Positions 1-12,111 of a DNA stretch of 64,000 nt are shown here, one piece after another. Location: positions 1 to 64,000 of the forward strand of contig BPKK01000012.1 in assembly GCA_026005095.1 (NCBI GenBank), given 5' to 3'. A program made the translations under genes and the position numbers. Within the stretch, counting starts at the first letter, position 1. Each line of letters begins with the position of its first letter. The notes below the pieces were generated by a model. The model was not told the DNA's origin and searched no databases. It saw only the letters and a program-made list of their open reading frames with translations. This DNA is from Silanimonas sp. (GTDB lineage Bacteria; Pseudomonadota; Gammaproteobacteria; Xanthomonadales; Xanthomonadaceae).

Positions 1-448
1 GGGCCTCGCGCAGGAAGCATTCCATCTCCTCCAGCGCCCGTTTCGGCCCGGCCTGGTAGTAGAGCTCGGCGAGCCGCGTGGACTGCCCGGCCTGGGCCGC
101 CATCATCCGCATCAGCTTGACCGCCTCGTCGCTGAACACGAGGTCGACGAAGGCCGTGCCGATCTGCCGCAGGGCCTCGTCGATCGGCAGGTCGGCCGGG
201 CGCTCGAACAGGCCATGCGGCAGCTGGCATTCGCAGCGCGCCTCCACGGCGGCGGTGAACAGCCCCTCCTTGTCGCCGAAGTGGCTGTAGATCGTCAGCT
301 TGGAGACCCCGGCGGCCTGGGCGATGGCCTCGAGGCTCACCGCCTCGAAACCGTGCTCGCAGAACAGCTGGCCGGCGGCCTCGACGAGGGCGGCGCGCTT
401 CTCGGGGTCCTTGGGGCGACCGGGGCTGGCGGCGCGGGGGCTGCTCAT
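1..448 (-). CDS. TetR/AcrR family transcriptional repressor (3' end off window)
   Basis: About 149 N-terminal residues lie in the window; the rest continues past position 1. After a Pro/Arg-rich start (MSSPRAASPGRPKDPEKR) comes the TetR helix-turn-helix, residues about 17-62, with the typical segments AAGQLFCEHGFEAVSLEAI, AGVSKLTIYSHFGDKEGLF. The beginning of the ligand-binding domain follows. The gene diverges from an RND adaptor/pump pair, and an inverted repeat lies in the 73-base gap, so it most likely represses that efflux operon and itself, released by a pump substrate. The ATG at 448 was chosen because it directly precedes the conserved domain. The ligand cannot be inferred. Confidence 0.9.
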   Translation of the reverse strand, partial: MSSPRAASPGRPKDPEKRAALVEAAGQLFCEHGFEAVSLEAIAQAAGVSKLTIYSHFGDKEGLFTAAVEARCECQLPHGLFERPADLPIDEALRQIGTAFVDLVFSDEAVKLMRMMAAQAGQSTRLAELYYQAGPKRALEEMECFLREA

Positions 449-461
449 CACGCAAAGTTTA

Positions 462-489
462 TTGAACTGCCAAGTTCACTAACTATACC
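462..489 (+). promoter_or_regulatory. Efflux operon promoter overlapping a TetR-type operator
   Basis: An inverted repeat TGAACT-N4-AGTTCA occupies 463-478. A plausible sigma-70 promoter overlaps it: -35 TTGAAC (462-467), 16-base spacer, -10 TATACC (484-489), giving a leader of roughly 25 bases before the adaptor ATG at 522. A repressor bound to the repeat would cover the -35 and most of the spacer. Seen directly: repeat and promoter-like hexamers. Inferred: that the adjacent TetR protein binds here. Confidence 0.6.
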
Positions 490-521
490 ATACCGGCCGG
501 TTCACGAATTGTGGTCTTCCC

Positions 522-1716
522 ATGCCCGCCCCCCCGTCCCGTTCTGCCGGCCTGCGCACGGCCCTGGCTGCCCTGGCGCTCCCGTTCCTCCTCGTGGCCT
601 GCGGCGCTGGCGAGGAGGCCGGCCCGCCGCCGCGGCCGGTGCTGGTGCAGCAGCCCGAGCCGGCCACCGATGCCGTGCAGGCCTTCGCCGGCGAGATCCG
701 CGCCCGCCACGAAACCCCGCTGTCCTTCCGGGTCGGCGGCAAGGTGGCGCGGCGCCTGGTCGAGGTGGGCGACCGCGTGGCCGAAGGGGCAGGTGCTGGC
801 CGAGCTGGATGCCGAAGACCTGCGCCTGAACCGCGAGGCCGCCCAGGCCCAGCTCGCCGCCGCCGAGGCCGATGCCCGGCTGGCCGCCGCGGAGTTCGAG
901 CGGGTGAAGGTGCTGTTCGAGCGCCAGCTGGTGAGCCGCTCGCTGTTCGATGCCCGCCGGAGCGCGCTCGATGCGGCCAATTCACGGGTCGCCCAGGCCC
1001 GCGCCCAGCTCGACGTGGCCGGCAACCAGGCCGCCTACGGCCAGCTGCGTGCCCCGGCGGCCGGCGTGATCGCCACCCGCAGCGTCGAGGCCGGGCAGGT
1101 GGTGGCCGCCGGCCAGACCGTGTTCGGCCTGGCTGAGGACGGCGAGCGCGAGGTGGCCATCGCCCTGCCGGAGGCCGCGGTGGGCCGCTTCGAGGTGGGG
1201 CAGGCGGTGGCGGTGGAGCTCTGGGCGGCGCCGGGCCGGCGGGTGCCGGGCCGGATCCGCGAGATCGCCCCGGCGGCCGATCCGGCCGCCCGCACCTATG
1301 CCGCCCGCGTCACCCTGGAACTGCCCGAGGACGTGCGCGTGGAGCTGGGCCAGAGCGCCCGCGTCTATGCCGCCAATGCCGCGGCCGCCGCGCTCGGCGT
1401 GCCGCTCTCGGCGCTCACCGAGGCAGACGGCAGCCCGGTGGTCTTCGTGGTGCGCGAAGGCGGGGTGCTGCGCCGGGTGCCGGTGCGCACCGGACCCTTC
1501 GGCGAGACCCAGGTGCCGGTGCTCTCCGGCCTGCGGCCCGAGGACTGGGTGGTGGTGAGCGGCGTGCACCTGCTCGAGGACGGCCAGCGCGTGCGCCCCG
1601 TCGACCGCGACAACCGCCCGGTCGAGCCGGGGCGGGCGCCGGAGGCGGAGGCCGACGAGGCCGCCGCCGCGCTCGAGGCCGGGGCCGCCCGGGTCAATGC
1701 CGCGCTCGCCGGGTAA
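522..1716 (+). pseudogene. RND efflux periplasmic adaptor (membrane fusion protein), frameshifted
   Basis: Two reading frames together give an adaptor of about 397 residues. The N-terminus (from ATG 522) has a lipoprotein signal ending in LLVAC (lipidated Cys about residue 27), followed by the first half of the lipoyl/barrel-sandwich domain (RVGGKVARRLVEVGDRVAEG). At the GGGG run 786-789 one extra G shifts the frame; the downstream frame continues without loss as GQVLAELDAEDL, then the coiled-coil hairpin, the second lipoyl half and beta-barrel, ending at 1716. It links the inner-membrane pump to an outer-membrane channel, which is not encoded here. Because the break is one base in a homopolymer, a sequencing error is as likely as real inactivation. 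Confidence 0.8.
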
Positions 1717-1722
1717 GCCCGC

Positions 1723-4700
1723 ATGGCCTCTGCCTTCAATCTCTCGGCCTGGGCGCTGAAGAACCGCGCCCTCGTGCTCTATGCCATGGTGGTGCTGGCC
1801 ATCGCCGGCCTCTTCAGCTACCAGCGCCTCGGGCAGTCGGAAGACCCGCCCTTCACCTTCAAGGTCATGGTGGTGCGCACCCTCTGGCCCGGTGCCACCG
1901 CCGAGGAGGTCGCCAGCCAGCTCACCGACCGCATCGAGAAGAAGCTGATGGAGACCGGGCAGTACGAGTTCATCCGCTCGTACTCGCGCGCCGGCGAGTC
2001 GCTGGTCATGTTCATGGCCAAGGACTCGATGGTGTCGAGGGAGCTGCCGCAGCTCTGGTACACCGCGCGCAAGAAGATCGGCGACATCCGCCACACCCTG
2101 CCGCCGGGCGTCGTCGGCCCCTTCTTCAACGACGAGTTCGGCGACACCTTCGGCAACATCTACGCCCTGCAGGCCGAGGGCCTCGACTACGCCACGCTCA
2201 AGGACTATGCCGAGCGCATCGAGCTCGAGCTGCACCGGGTGCCCGACGTAGCCAAGGTGGAGCTGATCGGCCTGCAGGACGAGAAGATCTGGATCGAGCT
2301 CTCCAACACCAAGCTCGCCACGCTCGGCGTGCCGCTGGATGCGGTGCAGCGCGCCATCGACGAGCAGAACGCGAGTGGTGGGCGCCAGCTTCTTCGAGAC
2401 CGCGAGCGACCGGGTGCAATTGCGCGTCTCCGGCGCCTTCGACTCGGTGGAGGCGGTGCGCCAGTTCCCGATCCGGGTGGGCGACCGCACCTTCCGCCTG
2501 CGCGACGTGGCCGAGGTCAAGCGCGGGTTCATCGATCCTGCGGCGCCGCGCATGCGCTTCATGGGCAAGGACGCCATCGGCATCGGCGTCTCGATGCGCG
2601 AGGGCGGCGACATCATCCAGCTCGGCAAGCGCCTCTCGGCCGAGTTCGAGCGCATCCAGAGCACCCTGCCGGCCGGCATGACGCTCTCCAAAGTGAATGA
2701 CCAGCCGGCGGCAGTGCGGCGCTCGGTGGGCGAGTTCGTGAAGGTGCTGGCCGAGGCCGTGGCCATCGTGCTCTTGGTGAGCTTCCTCAGCCTCGGCTCT
2801 GCGTTCCGGCCTGGTGGTGGCGCTGTCGATCCCGCTGGTGCTGGCCATGACCTTCACCGCCATGCACTTCCTCGGCATCGGCCTGCACAAGATCTCGCTC
2901 GGCGCCCTGATCCTCGCCCTCGGTCTCTTGGTGGACGATGCCATCATCGCCATCGAGATGATGCAGGTGAAGATGGAGCAGGGCTTCGATCGGCTCCGCG
3001 CCGCGGCCTTCGCCTGGGAGAGCACGGCCTTCCCGATGCTCACCGGCACCCTGATCACCGCCGCCGGCTTCCTGCCGATCGCCACCGCCGCCTCCAGCAC
3101 CGGCGAGTACACCCGCTCGATCTTCCAGGTAGTCGTGCTCGCTCTGCTGCTGTCGTGGATCGCCGCGGTGGTGTTCGTTCCCTACCTCGGCGACAAGCTG
3201 CTGCCGAGCCGCGAGACCCTGCTGGCGAAGCATGGCGGCGGCAACCCCTACGACACGCCTTTCTATGCCCGCTTCCGCGGCCTCGTGGCCTGGTGCGTGC
3301 GCCACCGCAAGACGGTGATCGCGGCCACCCTCGCGGTCTTCCTCGTCTCGGTGGCGCTGTTCCGCTTCGTGCCGCAGCAGTTCTTCCCCGCCTCCACCCG
3401 GCTCGAGCTGATGGTCGATCTCGAGCTCGCCGAGGGCGCCTCGCTCAGGGCCACCGAGGCCGCGGCTCGGCGGCTGGAGCAGCGGCTCATCGGACAGGAG
3501 GGCATCGAGAACTTCGTGGCCTACATCGGTTCTGGCTCGCCGCGCTTCTACCTGCCGCTGGACCAGAAGCTGCCGCAGGCGAACTTCGCCCAGTTCGTCA
3601 TCACCACCACCGATCTCGACTCCCGCGAGCGGCTCAAGGCCTGGCTGGCCGAGCTTCTCGAGCACGAGTTCCCGGAGCTGCAGGGGCGCGTCACCCGGCT
3701 CGAGAACGGCCCTCCCGTCGGCTTCCCGGTGCAGTTCCGAGTCTCTGGCGAGCACGTCGATGAAGTACTCAGGATCGCTCGCGAGGTACGGGCGCGGGTG
3801 GCCGATAACCCGCATGTGCGCAATGTCAACCTCGACTGGGACGAGCCGAGCAAGGTGGTGCGGCTGGAGATCGACCAGGACCGCGCCCGCGCGTTGGGTG
3901 TGAGTTCGGCCCAGGTGGCGGCCTTCCTGCGCGGCTCGCTCTCCGGCACCCCGGTGAGCACCTACCGCGAGGGCAACGAGCTGATCGAGATCCTGCTGCG
4001 TGGTCCCGAGGAGGAGCGCACCCGGCTCTCGCTGCTGGGCTCGCTGGCGGTGCCCACGGCCAGCGGCAAGAGCGTGCCGCTCTCGCAGGTGGCACGCATC
4101 GACTATGGCTTCGAGCCGGGCATCATCTGGCACCGCAACCGCCTGCCGACGGTGACGGTGCGCGCCGACATCGTCGGGCACGTCACTCCGCCCACGGTGA
4201 CGGCGCAGATCCTGCCCACGCTCGACGGCATCCGCGAGGCCCTGCCGCCCGGCTATCTGCTCGAGACCGGCGGCACGGTGGAGGACTCGGCGCGCGGCTC
4301 GAAGTCGGTGGCCGCCGGCATGCCGCTGTTCCTGTTCGCCGTGGTGACCCTGCTGATGCTGCAGCTGCGCAGCTTCTCGCGCACGCTGATGGTGCTGCTC
4401 ACCGCGCCGCTCGGCCTGATCGGCGTGGTCTGGTTCCTGCTCATCCCGCAGGTGCCCTTCGGCTTCGTGGCCATGCTCGGCACCATCGCCCTCTCGGGCA
4501 TGATCATGCGCAACTCGGTGATCCTCGTGGACCAGATCGAGCACGACATCGCCGCCGGCCACACGCCTTTCGAGGCGGTGGTGGAGGCCACGGTGCGGCG
4601 CTTCCGCCCCATCGTGCTCACCGCACTCGCCGCCGTGCTGGCCATGATCCCGCTCTCGCGCTCGGTGTTCTTCGGTCCGATGGCGGTCGCCATCATGGGC

Positions 4701-4799
4701 GGGCTGATCGTGGCCACGGCGCTCACCCTGCTGTTCCTGCCGGCGCTCTACGCCGCCTGGTTCCGCATCCAGGCTCCGCCGGCCACGCCGCGCTACTGA
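1723..4799 (+). pseudogene. RND efflux permease, two single-base frameshifts
   Basis: Starts six bases after the adaptor. Three consecutive frames add up to a protein of about 1024 residues, full length for an RND pump. It begins MASAFNLSAWALKNRALVLY and carries the usual N-terminal helix and porter domain. An extra base near 2374 (after DEQNA) and another at 2798 (GGC-T-CTG, inside the TM segment SFLSLGLRSG) shift the frame; homology-like sequence resumes immediately after each, including the TM4 motif LGLLVDDAIIAIE with its proton-relay Asp pair. The sequence 2814-4799 is open to the end. It would export drugs or other amphiphiles by proton antiport. Read literally it is a broken gene; the family assignment is secure, the substrate is not. 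Confidence 0.82.
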
Positions 4800-4952
4800 G
4801 CGCAGCCCCGAGGTTCTCGCCGCCGGGTCGCTGGCCGCCCGACTCCCTCCCCTGGAAGACGGCGGCCCGGCGGCGGACCTCGCGCATCGAGTCCTTGGGG
4901 GGCTTTCCGGCATGGCATGGCGCCGGCCGGCATTTCGCGGTCTAATGCCGGG

Positions 4953-6982
<2,030 letters not shown>

Positions 6983-6986
6983 GCTG

Positions 6987-7091
6987 ATGACGGGCGCCGC
7001 CGATCCCTTCGGTCTGCGGCGCCTCCTCGAGGCCAAGACCTCGGTCTGGGACACGGGGTTTGACGAACTGCCGCCTTCTGGACATCCCTGA
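6987..7091 (+). CDS. Possible 34-residue ORF after thiC
   Basis: An ATG four bases after the thiC stop opens a 34-codon frame ending at 7091 (starts MTGAADPFGLRRLLEAKTSV, ends ELPPSGHP). It could be translated by coupling to thiC, but no family is recognisable and the ribosome-binding site is poor. It may be a gene remnant or chance. Confidence 0.2.
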   Translation: MTGAADPFGLRRLLEAKTSVWDTGFDELPPSGHP

Positions 7092-7196
7092 ACCTCAGAA
7101 AACCGCGGGGCGGAACGGCAGCCGGGGCGCTGCATCGGCCGCCCGCCGGCGCGTAGCATCGGGGCATCGCCCCCACATCCTCCAACGAGGCCGGCC

Positions 7197-7793
7197 ATGA
7201 CGATCCTGCAACGTATTTCCCGCGTCCTGCTGCCCTTTGCTGCCGCCCTGCTGCTCGCCGCCTGCGCTACCGGGCCGCGGGTGAGCACCGATGCCAGCAC
7301 CGAGGCGGATTTCTCGCGTTACCGCAGCTTCGCTTTCTTCGAGCCGCTGGCGCTGGAGGACTCCGGCTACTCCACCCTGCTCAGCGAGCAGCTCCGCGCC
7401 GAGGCGCGCCGCCAGATGGAGGCCCGCGGCTACGTCTACCAGCCCGAGGCCCCCGATCTGCGGGTGAACCTCAATGCCTTCGTCGAGGAGAAGGCCGATA
7501 TCGTGCGCGTGCCCGAGGTGGACTTCGGCTGGTATTACAGCTATCGGGCTCGTGCTTACGTGGCGGTGCCGATCCACCGCGACCGCGCCGAGCTGGTGCG
7601 CTACCGCGAGGGCACGGTGAACGTGGATCTGGTGGATGCCCGCGAGAAGCGCCTGGTCTGGGAGGGCGTGGCGGTGGGCAGCGCGGCCGGCCGTACGCCG
7701 GCCGAGCGCCGCGAGCGCGCGGCCCGCGCCGTGGCCGCGATCTTCGAGGCCTTCCCGTACCGGGCCGGCGCCGCTGCGCCGGCGGCACGCTGA
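7197..7793 (+). CDS. DUF4136-like lipoprotein
   Basis: 198 residues. A lipoprotein signal peptide ends in LLLAAC (Cys about residue 23), followed by a DUF4136-type domain: an N-terminal strand with the FSRYRSFAFFEPLAL pattern, an ARRQMEARGY helix, the DLRVNLNAFVEEK strand and a C-terminal TVNVDLVDAREKRLVWEGVA motif. Such proteins are envelope lipoproteins of unknown biochemical role. No Asp follows the lipidated Cys (Ala is at +2), which fits outer-membrane sorting. A homologous gene starts 11 bases downstream, so the two form a tandem pair, probably one transcript. Confidence 0.82.
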   Translation: MTILQRISRVLLPFAAALLLAACATGPRVSTDASTEADFSRYRSFAFFEPLALEDSGYSTLLSEQLRAEARRQMEARGYVYQPEAPDLRVNLNAFVEEKADIVRVPEVDFGWYYSYRARAYVAVPIHRDRAELVRYREGTVNVDLVDAREKRLVWEGVAVGSAAGRTPAERRERAARAVAAIFEAFPYRAGAAAPAAR

Positions 7794-7804
7794 GGGGCTG
7801 GCAC

Positions 7805-8401
7805 ATGGCTGCCCTGCGTCCGCTGCGGCTTCTGCCATTGCTCGCCGCCGCGCTGGCATTCGGAGGGCTTGCCGGCTGCGCCGGCACCGCCCCGGTGGTG
7901 GCCGAGCAGGCCCCGGGGGCGGAGGTCTCCCACTACGCCACCTTCGCCTTCTACGAGCCGATGGCCTTGGAGCGCGAGGGCTACGGCACGCTGGCCGGCG
8001 AGCGCGCTCGTGCCGTGCTGCGGCGCGAGATGGAGGCCAGGGGCTACCGCCTCGATCCGGAGCGTCCGGCCCTGCGCCTGAACGTGGTGCCGGCTCCCGC
8101 CGAGGCGCCGCGACGCAGCCGCCCCAGCGTCAGTCTCGGCCTCGGCACCGGTTTTGGCAGCGGCCGGGTCTCGGGCGGCGTGGGCGTGGGTATTCCGCTG
8201 GGCGGCGGCCCGCGCGATGCCGGTCGCCTGCCAGGCGCCCTGGCGGTGGACGTGGTGGACGTGGCGGCACGCCGAGTGGTCTGGACCGGCAGCGTGGATC
8301 TGCCGCGGGTGGGGCGCGGTGCCGAGGGCGAGGCCCTGCAGGCGGCGCTGGAGCGGGTGATGCTGGCCCTGCCGCGGCAGGGCGAGGCGCCGTCTTACTG
8401 A
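7805..8401 (+). CDS. DUF4136-like lipoprotein, tandem paralogue
   Basis: 198 residues, the same length as the preceding gene and visibly homologous (YATFAFYEPMALEREGYGTL against YRSFAFFEPLALEDSGYSTL). A lipobox LAGC places the lipidated Cys at about residue 25. It differs from its neighbour by a central Gly-rich stretch (about residues 108-140, SLGLGTGFGSG, VGVGIPLGGG) common in DUF4136 proteins and perhaps a glycine-zipper-like membrane contact. The C-terminus retains the ALAVDVVDVAARRVVWTGSV motif. Function unknown; the pair probably arose by local duplication. Confidence 0.8.
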   Translation: MAALRPLRLLPLLAAALAFGGLAGCAGTAPVVAEQAPGAEVSHYATFAFYEPMALEREGYGTLAGERARAVLRREMEARGYRLDPERPALRLNVVPAPAEAPRRSRPSVSLGLGTGFGSGRVSGGVGVGIPLGGGPRDAGRLPGALAVDVVDVAARRVVWTGSVDLPRVGRGAEGEALQAALERVMLALPRQGEAPSY

Positions 8402-8422
8402 GCCCCTCGCCCGGCGCCCGGC

Positions 8423-9943
8423 TCAGCCGGTGCCGGCCAGCGCCCAGGGGCCGCGGCCGCTGGTGGCGGTGATGAGGCCGAGCACGCGCTTTGCCTCTTC
8501 ATCGACCATCGACCAGGTGAAGCGCCAGCTCCAGTTGTGCTCGCCCATGGTGCCCGGGACGTTCATGCGGTGCGCGGCATCGAGGCCGAGCACGTCCTGC
8601 AGCGGGAACACGGCGAAGTTCGCCACCGAGTTGGCGCAGGCGCGGATCATCGCCCAGTGGATGTCATCCCCGCCGGCGGCAAGATAGCTGCCGGCGAAAT
8701 GGCGCTCATGCGCCGAGGCGGCGTTCCACCAGCCGCGCACGGTGTCGTTGTCGTGGGTGCCGGTATAGGCCACGGTGCTGCGCCGGTAGTGGTGCGGCAG
8801 GAAGGGGTCGGTCGCATCCCCGCCGAAGGCGAACTGCAGGATGGCCATGCCAGGAAAGCCGCAGCCGTCGCGCAGTTCGATCACGTCTGGAGTGATGAGG
8901 CCGAGGTCTTCGGCCACGATCGGCAGCGGGCCTAGCGCCTTCTCGATGGCATCGAACAGGGCCTTGCCGGGGCCGGGCACCCAGCGGCCCTCCTCGGCCG
9001 TGGGGCAACTCGCCGGGATTTCGTAGTAGCCGGCAAAGCCGCGGAAATGGTCGATGCGGAACACATCGGCAAGGCCCAGCGCGCGGCGCACGCGGTTGCT
9101 CCACCATGCGAAGTCTTCCTTCGCCATGCGGTCCCAGCGGTAGAGCGGGTTGCCCCAACGCTGGCCGGTGGGTGCCATGGCATCCGGCGGGCAGCCGGCC
9201 ACGGCGGTGGGCTGGCCTTGCGAATCGAGCTGGTAGAGATCGGGACGCGCCCAGCAGTCGGCGCTGTGGTGGGCGATGTAGATCGGCAGATCGCCCATGA
9301 TGGCGATGCCGCGCCCGTTGGCGTAGCGCTTGAGCGCCGCGGCCTGCGTATCGAAGCACCATTGCACCCAGGTCCAGTAGTCGATCTCCGCGGCATGCTC
9401 GCGACGGGCCGCGGCGAGGGCCTCCGGATCACGGTCGCGCAGCGCCGGCGCCCAGGTCCACCAGGGCTGCCCGCCGTGCGCGGTTTCCAGGGCCATGAAC
9501 AGGGCGTAGTCCTTGAGCCAGTAGGCCTCGGCCTCGGCCCAGGCGGCAAGGGCGGCACGCTCGTCGGGGTCGTGCTTGGCGACGAAGCCGGCATAGGCCT
9601 CGCGCAGCCGCGCGTTGCGCCAGGCCACCACCCGACCGAAGTCCACGCGGTGGGCATCGAAGCCGCCTTCGGGCAAGACGGGGGGCGCGAGCCATCCCTT
9701 CGCCACCAGGCCCTCCAGCGCGATCATCAGCGGGCTGCCGGCGAAGGCCGAGACGCTCTGGTAGGGCGAGTTGCCCGGACCGATGGGGTTCACCGGTAGC
9801 CATTGCCAGAGCGTCTGCCCGGCGTCCGAGAGCCAGTCGACGAAGCGGAAGGCATCCGGGCCGAAGTCGCCGATGCCATACGGGCCGGGCAGGGAGGTGA
9901 CATGCAGGAGCACGCCGGCGGCGCGCTGGTCGAGATCGAACAT
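8423..9943 (-). CDS. malQ: 4-alpha-glucanotransferase (amylomaltase)
   Basis: 506 residues, GH77 family. Transfers glucan segments between maltodextrins, releasing glucose, so that short products can be re-lengthened for phosphorylase. Catalytic motifs are intact: nucleophile Asp in DVFRIDHFRGF, acid/base Glu in IVAEDLGLI, and third Asp in YTGTHDNDT. The ATG at 9943 was chosen because [21 protein letters not shown] starts at the family N-terminus and its first base is the last base of the glgX stop (TGATG), which implies translational coupling. Last gene of the glgP-glgB-glgX-malQ operon. Confidence 0.97.
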   Translation of the reverse strand: MFDLDQRAAGVLLHVTSLPGPYGIGDFGPDAFRFVDWLSDAGQTLWQWLPVNPIGPGNSPYQSVSAFAGSPLMIALEGLVAKGWLAPPVLPEGGFDAHRVDFGRVVAWRNARLREAYAGFVAKHDPDERAALAAWAEAEAYWLKDYALFMALETAHGGQPWWTWAPALRDRDPEALAAARREHAAEIDYWTWVQWCFDTQAAALKRYANGRGIAIMGDLPIYIAHHSADCWARPDLYQLDSQGQPTAVAGCPPDAMAPTGQRWGNPLYRWDRMAKEDFAWWSNRVRRALGLADVFRIDHFRGFAGYYEIPASCPTAEEGRWVPGPGKALFDAIEKALGPLPIVAEDLGLITPDVIELRDGCGFPGMAILQFAFGGDATDPFLPHHYRRSTVAYTGTHDNDTVRGWWNAASAHERHFAGSYLAAGGDDIHWAMIRACANSVANFAVFPLQDVLGLDAAHRMNVPGTMGEHNWSWRFTWSMVDEEAKRVLGLITATSGRGPWALAGTG

Positions 9944-12111
9944 CAGGTCGGTTCCGAGGGAGGCGAGTGGCGCCGAAGCACCATGAGGCTGTAGGCGGGG
10001 ACGGGCACGAGGCCCGTGAACACGGGGGGCGGCAGTGTGTCGGGAGTGCCCGGCAGGGGGAAGGTGCCGGAGGTCTCGATCCGCAGTTCCCAAGGGCCAC
10101 CGGGCAGGTGGAAGCCGAGTGCGTCGGGCTCGGGGTTGAAGAGGATGGCGCCGCGCGGCAGGGCACGGCCCGCCGGCCGCAGCCGGCAGGCGAAGGCACG
10201 GTGCTCGCTGTCGTGCCAGTCCTCCAGCGCCAGCGGTCGGCCATCGGGACGTAGCCAGTCGATGGCCGGCTCGTCCTCTCCGGGCTCAGCGGGGAACCAG
10301 TCCGGCCAGCGCAGGTAGGGTTCGCTTGCACGCAGGGCGATCAGCGCCCGCACGAGGGCGCTGGCGTCCTCCGGGCCGCCGAGGCCGGACCAGTCGGTCC
10401 AGCCCAGCGGGGTGTCCTGGCAGTAGGCATTGTTGTTGCCCTGCTGGCTGTTGCCCACCTCGTCGCCGGCCCAGAGCATCGGCGTGCCCTGGGCGAGCAG
10501 GGGGGTGGCGAGCAGGGCGCGGCGCAGGCGGCGCCGGGTCTCGACAAGGCCAGGATCGCCGCTCGGGCCCTCCACGCCGAAGTTGGCGCAGACCTCGTGG
10601 GCGTGGCCGTCGCGGTTGTGCTCGCCATTGGCTTCGTTGTGGCGTTCGGCATAGGCCAGTACGTCGGCCAGCGGCCGGCCATCGTGGGCGGCAACGTAGT
10701 TCACGCTCGCCGTCGGCCGGCGCCGGCCGTGCTGGAAGCAGTCGCTGGAGGCGGTGAAGCGGCGGGCGAACTCGCTGCGTGGCACCGGTGGCGCGGGGGC
10801 GCCGGCGATCCTTGCCGCCGCCCCCAGCCAGTAGCCGCGCACGCCGTCGCGGAAGCGGTCGTTCCATTCGGCGAAGCGGCCGGGGAAGCGGCCGAGCTGG
10901 TAGCCGCCGGGCCCGGCATCCCAGGGCTCGGCCACCAGATGCACCTGTGCCAGCACTGGGTCTTGGCGCAGGGCGACGAAGAAGGGCGCATCGGGATCGA
11001 AGCCGTGGCGGGTGCGGCCGAGCGCGGCGGCGAGGTCGAAGCGGAAGCCGTCCACGCCCATCGTCTCCACCCAGTAGCGCAGCACGTCGAGGGCGAACTG
11101 GGTGGTTCGTGGGTGCTCGAGGCGCAGGGTGTTGCCGCAGCCGCTCAGGTTCTCGTAGCGGCTGCGGTCATCCTCGACGAGGCGATACCAGCTCGGATTG
11201 TCGAGCCCGCGGAAGGACAGGGTCGGGCCGTGCTTGTCGCCCTCTGCGCTATGGTTCAGCACCACGTCGAGCAGCACCTCGAAGCCTTCCTGCTGCAGCC
11301 GGGCCACCATGCGGCGGAACTCGCCGATGGCGTCGGCCGGATCGGCGCACAGGCGCCGCGCCGGGCAGAAGAAAGCGAGCGTGTTGTAGCCCCAGAGGTT
11401 GCGTAGGCCGCGTTCGACGAGCGCGGCCTCGTCCAGCCACTCCATCACCGGCAGCAGCGAGAGGGTGGTGATGCCGAGCGCCTTCAGGCGCGCGATGGCC
11501 GCCGGATGCGCGAGCCCGGCGAAGGTGCCGCGCAGGGCCTCGGGAATGCCTGGCAGGCGCATGGTGAAGCCGCGCACGCCGAGTTCGTAGAGCACGCTCT
11601 CGCGCAGTGGCCGCCGAGGCTGCCGGGCCGGGCGGAGTACGAGGCCATCGGCGAGCGGTGCCGGGGGGGCCGGCACGCGCGCCTTGAGGGCGAAGGCGGC
11701 GTTGTCGCGCGGGTCGGGACGGCGGCCCTGCGGGTGGCTCGCCGCCCAGCCCAGATGCTCTGGCCGCCACGAGAAGCGGCCCACCAGGGCCCGGGCATAG
11801 GGGTCGAGCAGCAGCTTGGCTGGGTTGAAGCGCAGACCGGCCTCGGGGCGATAGGGGCCATGGGCGCGCAGGCCGTAGACCAGGCCCGGGCCGGCGCCCT
11901 CCAGTCGCCCATGGAACACGCCATCCTCGCCCGGGTGCAGGGCGAGGCGGGTGTGCTCGTGACGGCCGTCCTCGTCGAACAGGCAGAGCTCGATGGCCTC
12001 GGCATGCTGCGAGTGCACGGCGATGTCCACGCCGCCGGCCCGCGGCCAGGCGCCGAGCGGTGCCTGAGGCCCTGGCAGGAGCGGATGGGCGCTGGCTGCT
12101 GCCGCCTTCAT
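9943..12111 (-). CDS. glgX: Glycogen debranching enzyme GlgX (GH13)
   Basis: 722 residues. Hydrolyses alpha-1,6 branches in the limit dextrin left by phosphorylase. An N-terminal CBM48-like domain ([40 protein letters not shown]) precedes the barrel: VVLNHSAEG, nucleophile Asp in [11 protein letters not shown], acid Glu in LVAEPWDAG and [10 protein letters not shown]. The usual aromatic after HDG (as in HDGFTL) is Arg here, a small deviation. The first four bases overlap the glgB stop (ATGA). Expressed with glgP and malQ, so its likely job is glycogen or imported maltodextrin breakdown. Confidence 0.96.
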   Translation of the reverse strand: MKAAAASAHPLLPGPQAPLGAWPRAGGVDIAVHSQHAEAIELCLFDEDGRHEHTRLALHPGEDGVFHGRLEGAGPGLVYGLRAHGPYRPEAGLRFNPAKLLLDPYARALVGRFSWRPEHLGWAASHPQGRRPDPRDNAAFALKARVPAPPAPLADGLVLRPARQPRRPLRESVLYELGVRGFTMRLPGIPEALRGTFAGLAHPAAIARLKALGITTLSLLPVMEWLDEAALVERGLRNLWGYNTLAFFCPARRLCADPADAIGEFRRMVARLQQEGFEVLLDVVLNHSAEGDKHGPTLSFRGLDNPSWYRLVEDDRSRYENLSGCGNTLRLEHPRTTQFALDVLRYWVETMGVDGFRFDLAAALGRTRHGFDPDAPFFVALRQDPVLAQVHLVAEPWDAGPGGYQLGRFPGRFAEWNDRFRDGVRGYWLGAAARIAGAPAPPVPRSEFARRFTASSDCFQHGRRRPTASVNYVAAHDGRPLADVLAYAERHNEANGEHNRDGHAHEVCANFGVEGPSGDPGLVETRRRLRRALLATPLLAQGTPMLWAGDEVGNSQQGNNNAYCQDTPLGWTDWSGLGGPEDASALVRALIALRASEPYLRWPDWFPAEPGEDEPAIDWLRPDGRPLALEDWHDSEHRAFACRLRPAGRALPRGAILFNPEPDALGFHLPGGPWELRIETSGTFPLPGTPDTLPPPVFTGLVPVPAYSLMVLRRHSPPSEPT

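Noticed and set aside
982-2766. Long minus-strand frame opposite the RND genes, and similar long antisense frames across the window
   Set aside because: High GC with strong third-position bias produces open antisense frames; none encodes a recognisable domain, and each opposes a well-supported gene.
786-2800. Programmed ribosomal frameshifting as the explanation of the RND gene breaks
   Set aside because: Three separate sites, no slippery heptamer plus stem-loop or pseudoknot apparent, and the family does not use recoding; insertions or sequence errors are simpler.
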